A stretch of 64,000 nucleotides of DNA from Lysobacter sp. yr284 (GCF_900107375.1 NZ_FNPT01000013.1:18004-82003), one strand, 5' to 3'; numbered from the stretch's first letter, positions 51,456 through 61,085 are shown. Notes: a model not told the origin generated them from the letters alone. Program-made: numbers and translations.

Positions 51456-52790
51456 ATGAACCCCATGACTTCCGACGCCACGCCGCATTCTTCCGCCGGC
51501 GCGCCCGACCCCGCCATTCACGCCAGCCACGATGTCCTGATCGTCGGCGGCGGCCTGGTCGGCGCCAGTCTCGCCATCGCCCTGGACCGTATCGGCCTCG
51601 ACGTGGGCCTGGTCGAGGCCGCCCCGCCCGGGGCGTTGCCGGCGGTGTTCGACGAACGCAACCTCAGCTTCGCCGAAGCCACCCTCAACGCCCTCGACGC
51701 GCTCGGCGTGCTGGCCAAGCTGCGCGCGCCGACCGGGCCGATCCGGCGCATCCACATCAGCCGCCGCGGCGATTTCGGCCGCACCGTGCTCGACGCGCAG
51801 CGCTACGGCCGCGAGGAATTCGGCCGGGTGGTGGTGGCGCGCGACTTCGGCGAAGCGCTGGAGGCGCGGCTGGCCGAACTGCCGCGGCTGCTGCGCTACC
51901 GCCCGGTGCGCTTCGTCGGCTTGGCCGACGGCGGCGACGGCTGGCGCGCGGTGCGGGTGGCCGACGGCGCCGGCGAGCGGATCGTGCGGGCGCGGTTGCT
52001 GGTCGCCGCCGACGGCACCCGCAGCGGCGTGCGCGAGGCGCTGGGGATCGGCACCGAGGAACACGACTACGGCCAGACCCTGTTCGTCGCGCGCCTGCGC
52101 GGCGAGCGCACCCCCGACGGCACCGCCTACGAGCGCCTGGGCCGCGACGGCCCGACCGCGCTGCTGCCGCGCGGCGACCGCCACTACGGCCTGATCCACG
52201 GCGTCGCCAGCGTCGATGCCGACGCGGTCGCCGCGCTCGACGAAGCCGGCTTCCTGGCGCGCGTGCAGGACGCGTTCGGCTGGCGCGCCGGGCGCTTGCT
52301 CAGCTGCGGCGCGCGCAGCCTGTATCCGGCGGTGCGGGTGCTGGCGCAGCGCACCGTCGCGGCGCGCGCGGTGCTGGTCGGCAACGCCGCCCAGACCATC
52401 CACCCGATCGGCGCGCAGGGCTTCAACCTGGGCCTGCGCGATGCGATGACCCTGGCCGAACTGATCGAAGACCAGCGCCGCGGCGGCGACGCCGATTGCG
52501 GCGGCGAGGCGCTGCTGGCGCGCTACCTGGAGCGCCGGCGCGAGGACCGCGAGCGCACCGTGGGTTTCTCCGACGGGCTGGCGCGGCTGAGCGCCAACGA
52601 CACCGACCTGATGCGGCCGCTGCGCAGCCTGGGCCTGTTCGCGTTCGACCGCCTGGCCAGCGCGCAGTCGTTCCTGGTCGGCGGGGCGATGGGCTACCGC
52701 GGCGACGTGCCGGCGCTGTGCCGCAACGACCGCGCCGCGACGGCGCCGGCCGCCGGGGGTTTCGCCGGCGAACGCGGAGGCCGCGCATGA
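51456..52790 (+). CDS. ubiH: 2-octaprenyl-6-methoxyphenol hydroxylase UbiH
   Basis: 444 residues, FAD monooxygenase of ubiquinone synthesis. Rossmann DVLIVGGGLVGASLAIAL (about 28-45), DG motif VAADGTRSGVREALGI and FAD-ribityl motif LVGNAAQTIHPIGAQGFNLG, where GNAAQ (rather than GDAAH) is typical of UbiH. An N-terminal ~25-residue extension is Ala/Pro-rich; a second in-frame ATG at residue 4 exists. Overlaps the next hydroxylase gene (ATGA). TATCAT just before the start may be a -10 box. Confidence 0.93.
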   Translation: MNPMTSDATPHSSAGAPDPAIHASHDVLIVGGGLVGASLAIALDRIGLDVGLVEAAPPGALPAVFDERNLSFAEATLNALDALGVLAKLRAPTGPIRRIHISRRGDFGRTVLDAQRYGREEFGRVVVARDFGEALEARLAELPRLLRYRPVRFVGLADGGDGWRAVRVADGAGERIVRARLLVAADGTRSGVREALGIGTEEHDYGQTLFVARLRGERTPDGTAYERLGRDGPTALLPRGDRHYGLIHGVASVDADAVAALDEAGFLARVQDAFGWRAGRLLSCGARSLYPAVRVLAQRTVAARAVLVGNAAQTIHPIGAQGFNLGLRDAMTLAELIEDQRRGGDADCGGEALLARYLERRREDRERTVGFSDGLARLSANDTDLMRPLRSLGLFAFDRLASAQSFLVGGAMGYRGDVPALCRNDRAATAPAAGGFAGERGGRA

Positions 52791-53986
52791 GCCGGCGCGA
52801 GATTCTCGATGTGGCGGTGGTCGGCGCCGGCGTGGTCGGCGCGGCCGCGGCGCTGGCGTTCGCCCGCGACGGTTTCGAGGTCGCCCTGGTCGAAGCGCGC
52901 GAACCCGCGCCGTGGTCGCCGCCGCGGCCGGACCTGCGCGTATACGCGTTCGCGCCCGACAACGCCGCGCTGCTGCAGGACCTGGGCGTGTGGGGCGCGG
53001 TGCGCGATGCGCGCGCGCAGCCGTATCGCGCGATGCGGGTGTGGGATGCGGCCGGCGGCGGCGAGATCGCTTTCGACGCCGACGCGTTCGGCCGCCGCGA
53101 ACTGGGCTGGATCGTCGAGAACGGCCTGCTGGTCGACCGGCTGTGGTCGGCGCTGCCGCAGGCCGGGGTGCAACTGCATTGCCCCGAGCAGGTCGAGGCG
53201 CTGGAGCGCGACGGCAGCGACAGCGTCGGCCTGGCCCTGGCCGGCGGCCGGCGCCTGCGCGCGCGGCTGGTGGTCGCCGCCGACGGCGCCGAATCCAAGC
53301 TGCGCCGGCTGGCCGGGATCCAGGCGCCCGCGCACGACTACGGCCAGCGCGGCCTGGTCGCCTACGTCGACAGCGAACGCAGCCACGAGGCGACCTGCTG
53401 GCAGCGTTTCCTGCCGGGCGGGCCGATCGCGTTCCTGCCGGTGGCGGGCGACGAGGGCGCGCGCGACCGGCGCAGCTCGATCGTGTGGACGCTGCCCGAG
53501 GCCGAAGCCGAGCGCTTGCTGGCGGCGGACGATGCCGCGTTCCTGGTCGAACTCGAACGCGCCTTCGCCGGCCGCCTGGGCGCGCTGACCAAGGTGTCGG
53601 CGCGCGCCGCGTTCCCGCTGCGCCGGCAACTGGCGCAGCGTTATGTGTCCGGGCGGGTGGCGGTGATCGGCGATGCCGCGCACGTGGTTCATCCGCTCGC
53701 GGGGCAGGGCGTCAACCTGGGCTTGCGCGACGTCGCCGGGCTGCGCGCGAGCCTGCAGCAGGCGCGTCGCCGCGGCGCCGATCCGGGCTCGCCGCACCGG
53801 CTGGCGCGCTGGGCGCGCGAGCGGCGCAGCGAGAACGCGCTGGCGGCCTACGGTTTCGACGGCTTGAACAGGCTGTTCTCCAACGACGACCTCGCCGCCA
53901 CCCTGCTGCGCGGGCCGCTGTTGGGGCTGGCCGGCAAGCTGCCGCCGCTGGCGCATTTCTTCTGGCGCCGCGCGGCGGGCGTGTAA
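52787..53986 (+). CDS. UbiF/UbiI-type FAD-dependent ubiquinone hydroxylase
   Basis: 399 residues. Rossmann DVAVVGAGVVGAAAALAFAR (8-27), VAADGAESKLRRLAGI and FAD motif VIGDAAHVVHPLAGQGVNLG. The GDAAH form fits the UbiF/UbiI/VisC branch rather than UbiH. It hydroxylates the C5 or C6 position of the octaprenyl ring; which one cannot be settled by eye. Coupled to ubiH by a 4-bp overlap, as in many Xanthomonadaceae. Confidence 0.92.
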   Translation: MSRREILDVAVVGAGVVGAAAALAFARDGFEVALVEAREPAPWSPPRPDLRVYAFAPDNAALLQDLGVWGAVRDARAQPYRAMRVWDAAGGGEIAFDADAFGRRELGWIVENGLLVDRLWSALPQAGVQLHCPEQVEALERDGSDSVGLALAGGRRLRARLVVAADGAESKLRRLAGIQAPAHDYGQRGLVAYVDSERSHEATCWQRFLPGGPIAFLPVAGDEGARDRRSSIVWTLPEAEAERLLAADDAAFLVELERAFAGRLGALTKVSARAAFPLRRQLAQRYVSGRVAVIGDAAHVVHPLAGQGVNLGLRDVAGLRASLQQARRRGADPGSPHRLARWARERRSENALAAYGFDGLNRLFSNDDLAATLLRGPLLGLAGKLPPLAHFFWRRAAGV

Positions 53987-54016
53987 GCCGCACCATCGAC
54001 ACGCAAGGAGGCGGGG

Positions 54017-54349
54017 ATGCTCAAGGCCATCGTGCTGGAACACTCGCGGCGCCGCGGCGCGGCGCTGATCGCGGCGGCCGCCGCGCTGTGGCCGTCGCTG
54101 GCCTCGGCCATGGCCCGGTGCCCGCCGGAATACGGCGAAAAATCCACCGCGTTCTGGGCGCTGGGCTGGGGCGTGGTGGGCCTGTTCGCGGTGCTCGGCA
54201 TGGCCCTGCCGGTGCTCGCCGCGCGCTGGACGCTCGGCCGTGGCGGCTGGGTGCGCGCGGCCTGGATACTGCTCGCCTGCCTGGCGATGCTGGGCTGCTG
54301 GATCGCCGGGTTGTGGATCTTCGGCGTGTACTTCGTGATGGTGTGCTGA
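54017..54349 (+). CDS. Small membrane protein of unknown function
   Basis: 110 residues; AAGGAGG lies about 7 bp before the ATG. An N-terminal hydrophobic stretch (RGAALIAAAAALWPSLASAM) may be a signal peptide or anchor, then a short periplasmic segment ARCPPEYGEKSTAFW and two helices (about 55-75 and 82-108). No family recognised. Follows the ubiquinone hydroxylases by 30 bp and is convergent with the MFS gene. Confidence 0.7.
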   Translation: MLKAIVLEHSRRRGAALIAAAAALWPSLASAMARCPPEYGEKSTAFWALGWGVVGLFAVLGMALPVLAARWTLGRGGWVRAAWILLACLAMLGCWIAGLWIFGVYFVMVC

Positions 54350-54356
54350 CGCGCGC

Positions 54357-55691
54357 TCAGTCTTCGTGGAACTGCTGGCGCGGATCGCTCAGCAGGTACG
54401 CCGACACCGCCACCCCGACCAGCGCCACCGCCATCACGTAGTAAGCCGGCGCCATCCCGCCGAAGTGCGGGGCGAGGTATCCGCCGATCAGCGGCGGCGT
54501 GGCCGCGCCGAACACCGCATAGGCGACGTTGTAGGAAAACGACAGCCCCGAGAATCGCACCGGCGCCGGGAACGCGGCCACCATCACCGCCGGGATCACC
54601 CCGACCACGCCGACGAACACGCCGGCCAGCGCGTACAGCAGCAGGAAGTTGTGGGCGCCGTGGTTGAGGTCGTAGTACAGCGCGAAGCTGCTGGCCAGCA
54701 CGCCCAGCGAACCGATCAACAGCGCGCGGCCGCGGCCGATGCGGTCGGTCAGCCAGCCGCCGCCGATCGCGCTGAGGGTCAGGCAGAACGCCGCCAGGCT
54801 GTTGCCGAGGAAGGCGCGCGAGGGCGCCATGCCGAACTTCTGCTGCACGATGGTCGGGGTCATCAGGATGATCACCACGATCGCCGCGGTCAGCAGCCAG
54901 GTCACCAGCATCGACAGCGCGACCCCGGGCAGGTGGTCGCGCAGCACCTGCTTGAGCGGCAGTTCGCGCACCAGCTGGCGGCTCTCGCGCATCGCGGTGA
55001 ACACCGGCGTCTCGCTGAGCCAGCGGCGCAGGTACACGGCGAGGAAGCCGAACACGCCGCCGAGCACGAACGGCACCCGCCAGCCCCAGTCCAGCACCTG
55101 CGCCTGCGCCAGCCAGGTGTTGATCGCGGTGGAGATCAGCGAGCCGATCAGGATGCCGGCGGTGAGCCCGGCCGACAGCGAGGCGCAGGCGAAGCCGACC
55201 CGGCCGCGCGGCGCGTGCTCGGCGACGAAGGTCCAGGCGCCGGGCACTTCGCCGCCGATGGCGATGCCCTGGACGACGCGTAGGAACAGCAGCAGCAGCG
55301 GCGCGGCGATGCCGATCTGCGCATGGGTCGGCAGCAGGCCGATGAACAGCGTCGGCAGCGCCATCAGGAACACGCTCAGGGTGAACATGCGCTTGCGCCC
55401 GGAGCGGTCGCCGAAGTGGGCCATGATCACCCCGCCGATCGGCCGCACCAGGTAGCCGGCGGCGAAGATGCCGTAGATCTGCAGCGTGCCCAGCCATTCG
55501 GGCGTGCCGACCGGGAAGAACAGCTGGCGCAGGGTCTCGGTCAGGAAGACGAAGATCACGAAATCGTAGAACTCCAGCGCGCCGCCGAGCGCCGACAGCA
55601 GCAGCGTGCGGGTGTCCTTGCGGCTCAGCGGCGCGGCGCCGGCGGGCGTGGCGGCGACGGCGTCGGAATGCATCGGCTGCGGCGGATTCAT
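54357..55691 (-). CDS. MFS transporter, metabolite:H+ symporter (MHS) type
   Basis: 444 residues, twelve helices. MHS landmarks: ALEFYDFVIFVFL in helix 1, loop 2-3 motif HFGDRSGRKRMF, FLRVVQGIAIGGEVPGAWTF, the central loop, and DRIGRGRALLIGS between helices 8 and 9. The closest known types are ProP/ShiA/citrate-like importers of organic acids or osmolytes; substrate unknown. The ATG at 55691 is preferred over one 27 codons upstream. Divergent from the DUF1302 gene, 155 bp away. Confidence 0.93.
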   Translation of the reverse strand: MNPPQPMHSDAVAATPAGAAPLSRKDTRTLLLSALGGALEFYDFVIFVFLTETLRQLFFPVGTPEWLGTLQIYGIFAAGYLVRPIGGVIMAHFGDRSGRKRMFTLSVFLMALPTLFIGLLPTHAQIGIAAPLLLLFLRVVQGIAIGGEVPGAWTFVAEHAPRGRVGFACASLSAGLTAGILIGSLISTAINTWLAQAQVLDWGWRVPFVLGGVFGFLAVYLRRWLSETPVFTAMRESRQLVRELPLKQVLRDHLPGVALSMLVTWLLTAAIVVIILMTPTIVQQKFGMAPSRAFLGNSLAAFCLTLSAIGGGWLTDRIGRGRALLIGSLGVLASSFALYYDLNHGAHNFLLLYALAGVFVGVVGVIPAVMVAAFPAPVRFSGLSFSYNVAYAVFGAATPPLIGGYLAPHFGGMAPAYYVMAVALVGVAVSAYLLSDPRQQFHED

Positions 55692-55846
55692 GGACTGCGG
55701 CGGACTCGGGCGGGGCTGGCATCGCACTATGCCGCAACTGCGCGCGCGCACAACCGGGGCGCGGCGGAACACAGTCTAAAGTAGTAGTGCGGGCGTCGCC
55801 GGGGCGGTGCTAGAAACGCTGCGGAAGTTTCGCAGGATCGGTTCGC

Positions 55847-57760
55847 ATGGCGTTTTATCCGCTGTTTTCCGGTATTTTTTCGCGTCGTTCGTTCACGCAT
55901 CGAATGTGCTGCCTGTCCGCATCGGCGCTCGCCGCGCTCGCTGCCGCGCCCGCCGCGGCTGCCGATTTCGAGTTGGCCGACGGCCGCATCCAGGGCCAGT
56001 GGAACACCCGCATCGTCGCCGCCACCGGGGTGCGCACGGGCCAGGCGCAGCCGCACCTGCTCGGCAAGGGCTACGCCTCCGATGGCCGACCCAAGGGCGG
56101 CAGCGGCGCCGACACCGCCGACGACGGCAACCTCAACTTCGGCCGCGGCGACGCGTTCTCCAGCCTGTTCAAGATCGTCCAGTCGGTGGAGCTGAAGGTC
56201 GGCGACGTCGGCCTCGACCTGAGCGCGCGCACCTGGTACGACGCCGCCCTGGACCGCGGCGAAGTGCGCCAGGGCAACGTGCCCAACGGCTTCGCTGCGT
56301 CCGCGCCGCTCAGCGACGCCGGGTTTTCGCGCTCGAACAAATTCTCCGGCTTGCTGTGGCTCAACGCCTACCTCTACGGCCGCCTGACCCTCGACGATGA
56401 CCGCGCGCTGGACGTGCGCGTCGGCAAGCAGACGGTGAAGTGGGGCGGCGGCGTGTTCTTTAACGGCGTCAACCAGATCAATCCGGTCGACTACACCACC
56501 CTGCGCCGGCCCGGCACCGACGCCGCCCGCGAGGCGCAGATTCCGGTCGAGATGCTGTGGGCGAAATGGACGCTGGATTCCAAGCTGAGCCTGGAAGGCT
56601 TCTGGCAATGGAACTGGCGGCCGTCGCAGTACGACCCGTGCGGCACGTTCTTCTCCGGCAGCGACCTGGGCATCGAGCGCGGCTGCGCCGGCATCCAGTC
56701 CAACGCCTACTACCCGCTCAATACCGCGTCGGCGGACGCGGGGCCGTGGCTCAGCGACGGCTTCATGCAATCGATCGGCGCGATCCTGCCGCGCGACCGC
56801 GACCGTCATGGCAGCGACCGCGGCCAGTACGGGTTGTCGCTGCGTTATCGCGACGAGGCCGGCGGCCGAGGTTGGGGCGCGTACTACCTGCGGATCAATT
56901 CGCGCGCGCCGTACCTGGACGCGACCGTCATCGACCCGGCGCGCACCGACCCGACCCTGGCGCCGCGGCTGGTCGCGGCGGGCGTGCCCGCGGCGTACGC
57001 GCAACTGTCGGCGAGGCTGTCGACGATCCGCGAGATCTGGGACTACCCCGACGACATCCGCATCCTCGGCCTGAGCGCGCAGACGCGCTGGCGCGGCTGG
57101 CAGTTCGGCGCCGAGCTGTCGCACACCCGCGGCCAGCCGGTGCAGCTCAACACCGCCGACATGTTCCGCGCGCTGACCAGCAACGGCGGCCCGATCGGCG
57201 CGCGCAACGCGGCGCTGGCGCCGGGCGCGGTGCTGCGCGGCTACGACCGGGTCGACAAGGACCAGCTGCTGGTGAACGTCCAGCGCGCGTTCGCCGACGC
57301 GCTCGGCGCGAGGCAGGCGACGCTGGCGGCCGAGGCGATGTACAGCCGCGCCGACCTGCCTGCGTTGGATCGGGCGCGCTACGGACGCGGCTTCCACTGG
57401 GGGTTCTCGCCGCAGGGCTACGGCGGCGCGTGTCCGCCGATCCAGAACCCGCGTGGCTGCGTCGATCAGGGGTTCTACACCCGCACGGCCTGGGGCTACC
57501 GGCTGCGCGCGCAGCTCGACTACGCGTTCGGCGCGGACTGGACCGTATCGCCGAACCTGAGCTTCGGCCACGACGTGCGCGGGTTCGCGATCGACAACCA
57601 ACTGGTCGAGGACCGGCGCCAGCTGACGCTCGGGGTGACGGCGAAGTACGCGCAGCGTTACTTCGCCAGTCTGAGCTACACCGATTACGCGGGCAGCGCG
57701 CGTTACGATCCGTTGGCGGATCACGATTTCGCGAGCGTGGCGGTGGGGGCTACGTTTTGA
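55847..57760 (+). CDS. DUF1302 family outer-membrane protein
   Basis: 637 residues. Signal peptide (cleavage near APAAAADF after a basic SRRSFTHR stretch), then a beta-barrel with the family patterns FELADGRIQGQWNTRI, DRALDVRVGKQTVKWGGGVF, GVNQINPVDYTTLRRPGTD and AREAQIPVEMLWAKW, ending in an aromatic C-terminal strand (VAVGATF). Six Cys in the middle and late loops (DPCGTFF, RGCAGI, GACPP, RGCVD). DUF1302 proteins usually accompany a DUF1329 partner and export or uptake of hydrophobic compounds; no partner is present here. Upstream, CTGCG-N7-CGCAG (55819-55835) may be an operator. Confidence 0.9.
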   Translation: MAFYPLFSGIFSRRSFTHRMCCLSASALAALAAAPAAAADFELADGRIQGQWNTRIVAATGVRTGQAQPHLLGKGYASDGRPKGGSGADTADDGNLNFGRGDAFSSLFKIVQSVELKVGDVGLDLSARTWYDAALDRGEVRQGNVPNGFAASAPLSDAGFSRSNKFSGLLWLNAYLYGRLTLDDDRALDVRVGKQTVKWGGGVFFNGVNQINPVDYTTLRRPGTDAAREAQIPVEMLWAKWTLDSKLSLEGFWQWNWRPSQYDPCGTFFSGSDLGIERGCAGIQSNAYYPLNTASADAGPWLSDGFMQSIGAILPRDRDRHGSDRGQYGLSLRYRDEAGGRGWGAYYLRINSRAPYLDATVIDPARTDPTLAPRLVAAGVPAAYAQLSARLSTIREIWDYPDDIRILGLSAQTRWRGWQFGAELSHTRGQPVQLNTADMFRALTSNGGPIGARNAALAPGAVLRGYDRVDKDQLLVNVQRAFADALGARQATLAAEAMYSRADLPALDRARYGRGFHWGFSPQGYGGACPPIQNPRGCVDQGFYTRTAWGYRLRAQLDYAFGADWTVSPNLSFGHDVRGFAIDNQLVEDRRQLTLGVTAKYAQRYFASLSYTDYAGSARYDPLADHDFASVAVGATF

Positions 57761-58213
57761 GCGCGGCGCGCTGCGGCGATGCGGGCGTTGGGTGGTAGGG
57801 CTGTGGCGCCGTCGTTGCGAAGCGGCCCGGAGTATGGAGGCCGCGACTACGCCGGTGCTTTTGCTGCCTGGCCGTCATTCCCGCGAATGCGGGAATCCAG
57901 GGCGGTTCGTGCGAGAAGGGTCGAAGTCTTGCGGTACCGCTTCTACAAAGCCGGTCATGCGATAGGTGCGAGGTCGTTGTGTTGGCGCGGTCGCGGCTTG
58001 CGCCGCTCCTACAGGTAGCGGCCGGGACTGCGCGGATGCTTTTGCTTCTTTGCCGTCATTCCCGCGGAAGCGGGAATCCAGGGCGGTTCGCGCGAGGAGG
58101 CGCGAAGTCCCGGATTCCCGCTTCCGCGAAACCGGCGATGCGGGGCTGCCGCACAGTCGAGTCGTCGCAGTCGCGGCTTGCGCTACTCCTGCAGGCAGCG
58201 GACGGCGCGGAAC
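57761..58213. other. 453-bp repeat-filled gap between convergent genes
   Basis: Holds two 180-bp tandem units (57841-58200), each a composite of two REP-like families. No gene supported on either strand; open frames read across the repeats. Confidence 0.7.
57841..58200. repeat. Tandem 180-bp duplication of a composite REP-like unit
   Basis: Copy 1 is 57841-58020 and copy 2 is 58021-58200, aligning end to end. Each holds CCGTCATTCCCGCG...GGGAATCCAGG (family C; 57872-57900 and 58052-58080) and an inverted family-B element (57987-58014, 58168-58194). In copy 2 the family-C palindrome has a perfect 17-bp inverted partner (58063-58079 / 58112-58128); in copy 1 that partner is eroded. Confidence 0.85.
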
Positions 58214-58903
58214 TCAGCGCCGCCAGCCGTTGACTTCGTCGACGCTGATGCGCCCGTCGGCATTGACGTCCACCGCCAGGAAGTTCGCGCTCAACGCGGC
58301 GTGGGCGCGCGATTCCTCGCGGCTGATCGCGCCGTCGCCGTCGCGGTCGAGCGCGGCGAAGTCGACGTTGCGGCCGTCGCTGGGCGGGGCCACGACCCGG
58401 TCCGGCAGGCGGTTGGCTTCGGCGGTGGCGGCGGCCGCGGCGCGGGCGACGCTGCCGGCATCGGCGGCGACCGCGTTGGCGGTGCGCGCCTCGTTCATGG
58501 CCGCGCGCGCCTGCACCGCCGCGCCGGCCGGGTTGCTGCCGGAGACCGCGGCGGCCTGCGCCGAACGCGCGTCGTCGGCGGCGCGGATCGCCTGCTGGGC
58601 GGCGCTGCGCGCATCGGCGGCGGCGCGCTCGGCCTGTTGCGAAGTGGCCTGCGCGGCGATCGCGCCGCGCGCGGTGGCGGCGCCCTGTTCGCGGGTCTGC
58701 ACCGCGGCTTCGGCGGCGAGTTCGGCGCTGGCGGCGCTGTCGCGCGCCTGCATCGCGTTGCCGGCGGCGACGTCGGCCTTCTCGACCGCGTCTTGCTTGG
58801 ACTGCACCTTGCCCGGCACCTGCGCGTTGGCGGCGCCGAGGGCGAAGGTCGCGGTCATGGCCAGGACCAGCAGGGACTGTCGCTTGATCGCGTGCTGTCG
58901 CAT
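58214..58903 (-). CDS. Exported Ala-rich protein with two EF-hands
   Basis: 229 residues. Signal peptide cleaved near ANAQV. Residues ~35-170 are an Ala/Arg/Asp/Gln-rich helix with heptad-like spacing (coiled coil). Two canonical EF-hand loops close the protein: DRDGDGAISREE (about 186-197) and DVNADGRISVDE (about 212-223), both with Asp at 1, 3 and 5 and Glu at 12, so calcium binding is likely. Periplasmic or secreted calcium-responsive scaffold is a guess. Family not recognised beyond the EF-hands. Confidence 0.82.
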   Translation of the reverse strand: MRQHAIKRQSLLVLAMTATFALGAANAQVPGKVQSKQDAVEKADVAAGNAMQARDSAASAELAAEAAVQTREQGAATARGAIAAQATSQQAERAAADARSAAQQAIRAADDARSAQAAAVSGSNPAGAAVQARAAMNEARTANAVAADAGSVARAAAAATAEANRLPDRVVAPPSDGRNVDFAALDRDGDGAISREESRAHAALSANFLAVDVNADGRISVDEVNGWRR

Positions 58904-59129
58904 GGGAGGAGCCTCGCGCTATGGGGACGAGGCGACGCTAAACCCGGTGCGATCAAACCCGCGTTAATCGGCGCAACCGGCGATGAACGCCTCGCCGCGA
59001 ACGTGTCGCGCATGCCTGCCACACGCGTACTCGCGCGAAGTCCCGCCGGTTCGCGCGCCCCGCTCGCCGATGCCGGATGGCGTTGCGATCCCGCTCAGCA
59101 ATGTCGCGATGGCATGAACGCCGCGGCGC

Positions 59130-60188
59130 TCAGCGCGGCGCGGCGAACACGGTGATCTCTTCGCGGTCGTGATAGAGCTGGCGCGCGCGCACGATCATCG
59201 GCCGATGGGTCTGGTACTCGAACGCTTCCAGGCACACGCGGGTTTCGTCCCAGCGCTTCTTCATCGGCAGCTTGAGGTTGAAGATCGCCTGCCGGCACCA
59301 GTTCTCGCGGAACCAGGTGGCCATGCGCTCGGCCACCCGCGCCGGCGACTCGACCATGTCGCAGACCATCCAGTCGAGCGTGCGCTTGGGCTGCCAGCTG
59401 AAACCGTCGGCGCGCAGGTGGTCGACCCGGCCGCTGTCGAGCAGGGCCTGGCGCAGCGGGCCGTTGTCGACCGAGGTGACCTTCATGCCGTTGCGCATCA
59501 GCACCCAGGTCCAGCCGCCGGGCGCGGCGCCGAGGTCGGCGGCCTGCATGTTGTCGCGCACGCGCCGCGCGCGCTCGTCCGGGTCGAGCAGGGTCAGCAG
59601 CGCTTCTTCGAGCTTGAGCGCGGAGCGGCTGGGCGCGTCGGGATGCATCTTCAGCCGCGGGATGCCCAGCGGCCACGGCGCGCTGTCGTCGGGATCGGCC
59701 TGGGCCAGCACGGCGTGGTCGCCGGCGAGGAAGACCACGTGCAGGCGCGGCCGGCGCGGGTCGTCGAGCTTGCTGAGCCAGCCGGCCTTGCGCAGCGCCG
59801 GGCGCAGCGCGTTGCCGAAGCTGCGGGCCAGGCCGGCCAGCGGCTTGCCGTCGTCGGAGTCGGGATGCTCGACCCACAGCTCGCCGAACGCCTCCGGCGC
59901 GCCGAGCGCGTCCAGCGCGCCGAGGATCGGGGCGATGCGGTCGCTGGGATCGAGCCCGCGCAGGTCGGCCAGGCGCACCAGTTTCTGCCGGGCGAAGATC
60001 AGGTTCGACCACGGCAGCGCCTGCGATGCGGCGGCCGCGTCTTCGACGATGAACTCGACGTAGCCGCTGTTGCGCTGGGTGCGGGCGTAGCCGTGGTGGC
60101 CGGCGAGCGCGGCGCGTTCGCTCAGTTCGGCGGCGAGCTCGGGTTCGAACCCGGCGCGGCACAGGCAGAACAGGGCGGAATCGGTCAT
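59130..60188 (-). CDS. rlmM: 23S rRNA 2'-O-ribose C2498 methyltransferase RlmM
   Basis: 352 residues. N-terminal THUMP-like region (LFCLCRAGFEPELAAELSER, TQRNSGYVEF), then a Rossmann methyltransferase with SAM motif ADLGAAPGGWTWVL (about 215-228), MVCDMVESP and the K-D-K-E catalytic set including LKLPMKKRWDE. RlmM methylates C2498 of 23S rRNA. Monocistronic, minus strand. Confidence 0.96.
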   Translation of the reverse strand: MTDSALFCLCRAGFEPELAAELSERAALAGHHGYARTQRNSGYVEFIVEDAAAASQALPWSNLIFARQKLVRLADLRGLDPSDRIAPILGALDALGAPEAFGELWVEHPDSDDGKPLAGLARSFGNALRPALRKAGWLSKLDDPRRPRLHVVFLAGDHAVLAQADPDDSAPWPLGIPRLKMHPDAPSRSALKLEEALLTLLDPDERARRVRDNMQAADLGAAPGGWTWVLMRNGMKVTSVDNGPLRQALLDSGRVDHLRADGFSWQPKRTLDWMVCDMVESPARVAERMATWFRENWCRQAIFNLKLPMKKRWDETRVCLEAFEYQTHRPMIVRARQLYHDREEITVFAAPR

Positions 60189-60513
60189 GGGGCGCGGCTC
60201 GGGGGCGGGTAGGGGAAGTGAAGCACAGGCGGCGGGCGTTGGGTTGGCGACGCGGGCGCCGGGCCGATGCCTGGATGCCCGCGTTTCGGCGGACGCTTCG
60301 CCAGCGTCGTTCCGGGGAACGCCTGGTTGCCGTCATGCAAGCGAAAGCCGGAATTTATTTTGCTGTCGCCTCTGCCCCTGCGCGGCGCGCGAGAGCAGGA
60401 TCGAAATGGATTCCGGCTTTGGCCGGAACGGCGGTGTGGCGGGGCGGCCGGTTCTGGCCGTTTCGGCAGGGCGGCGAGGCGATGGCAGCGACGCGCGACC
60501 GCTGCGGCGCCGG
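60189..60513. other. 325-bp gap between rlmM and the deaminase gene
   Basis: Contains one hairpin-forming repeat (60344-60420) and no gene I can support. Confidence 0.55.
60344..60420. repeat. Inverted repeat resembling family-C REP
   Basis: AAAGCCGGAAT (60344-60354) and ATTCCGGCTTT (60410-60420) are perfect 11-bp arms; the flank CCGTCATGCAAGCGAAAGCC resembles the C-family start CCGTCATTCCCGCGAAAGC. Confidence 0.7.
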
Positions 60514-61085
60514 TCAGTACGAAACGCCGCTCTCGCCGTACTTGCGCAGCACCTCGCACGCGGCCTCGCGCTGCAGGTCGCGGCGCACGGCGATGCCGCG
60601 GCGTTCCAGTTCGCCGATCCAGTCCGCCGGCAGCGGGCCTTCGTCGAACTCGGTCAGGCGCATCACGTCTTCCGAGCGCGCGCCGATCAGCAGGTTGTTG
60701 ATGCCGGCCCAGAAGCTGGCGCCGTAGCACATGCAGCACGGCTGGGCCGAGGTCGCCAGGGTCATCGACCCGAGTTCGTTGAGGCGGAACTGGCTGACCG
60801 CGGTCTGCGCGCACATGAACGCCATCATCTCGGCGTGGGCCACCGAGCAGTTCTGCGGCACCACCCGGTTGACGCCGACGCCGACCACGCGGCCGTGGCC
60901 GTCGAACACCGCCGCGCCGAACGGGCCGCCGGTGGCGAGTTCGACGTTGCGCCGCGACAGCTCGATCGCCAGCGCGACTTTTTCCTCGTCGCTGGCGTAG
61001 ATGCGGGTGCGGTCGACCGCGGCGTCGATCCAGTCCGGCAGCAGCAACTGCACCTGCCGGGTCAGCGGGGACGGGATTTTCGGAC

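Noticed and set aside
57841-58200. Tandem repeat considered as phage or integron attachment sites
   Set aside because: No integrase or cargo genes; units are composites of REP-like palindromes also seen elsewhere.
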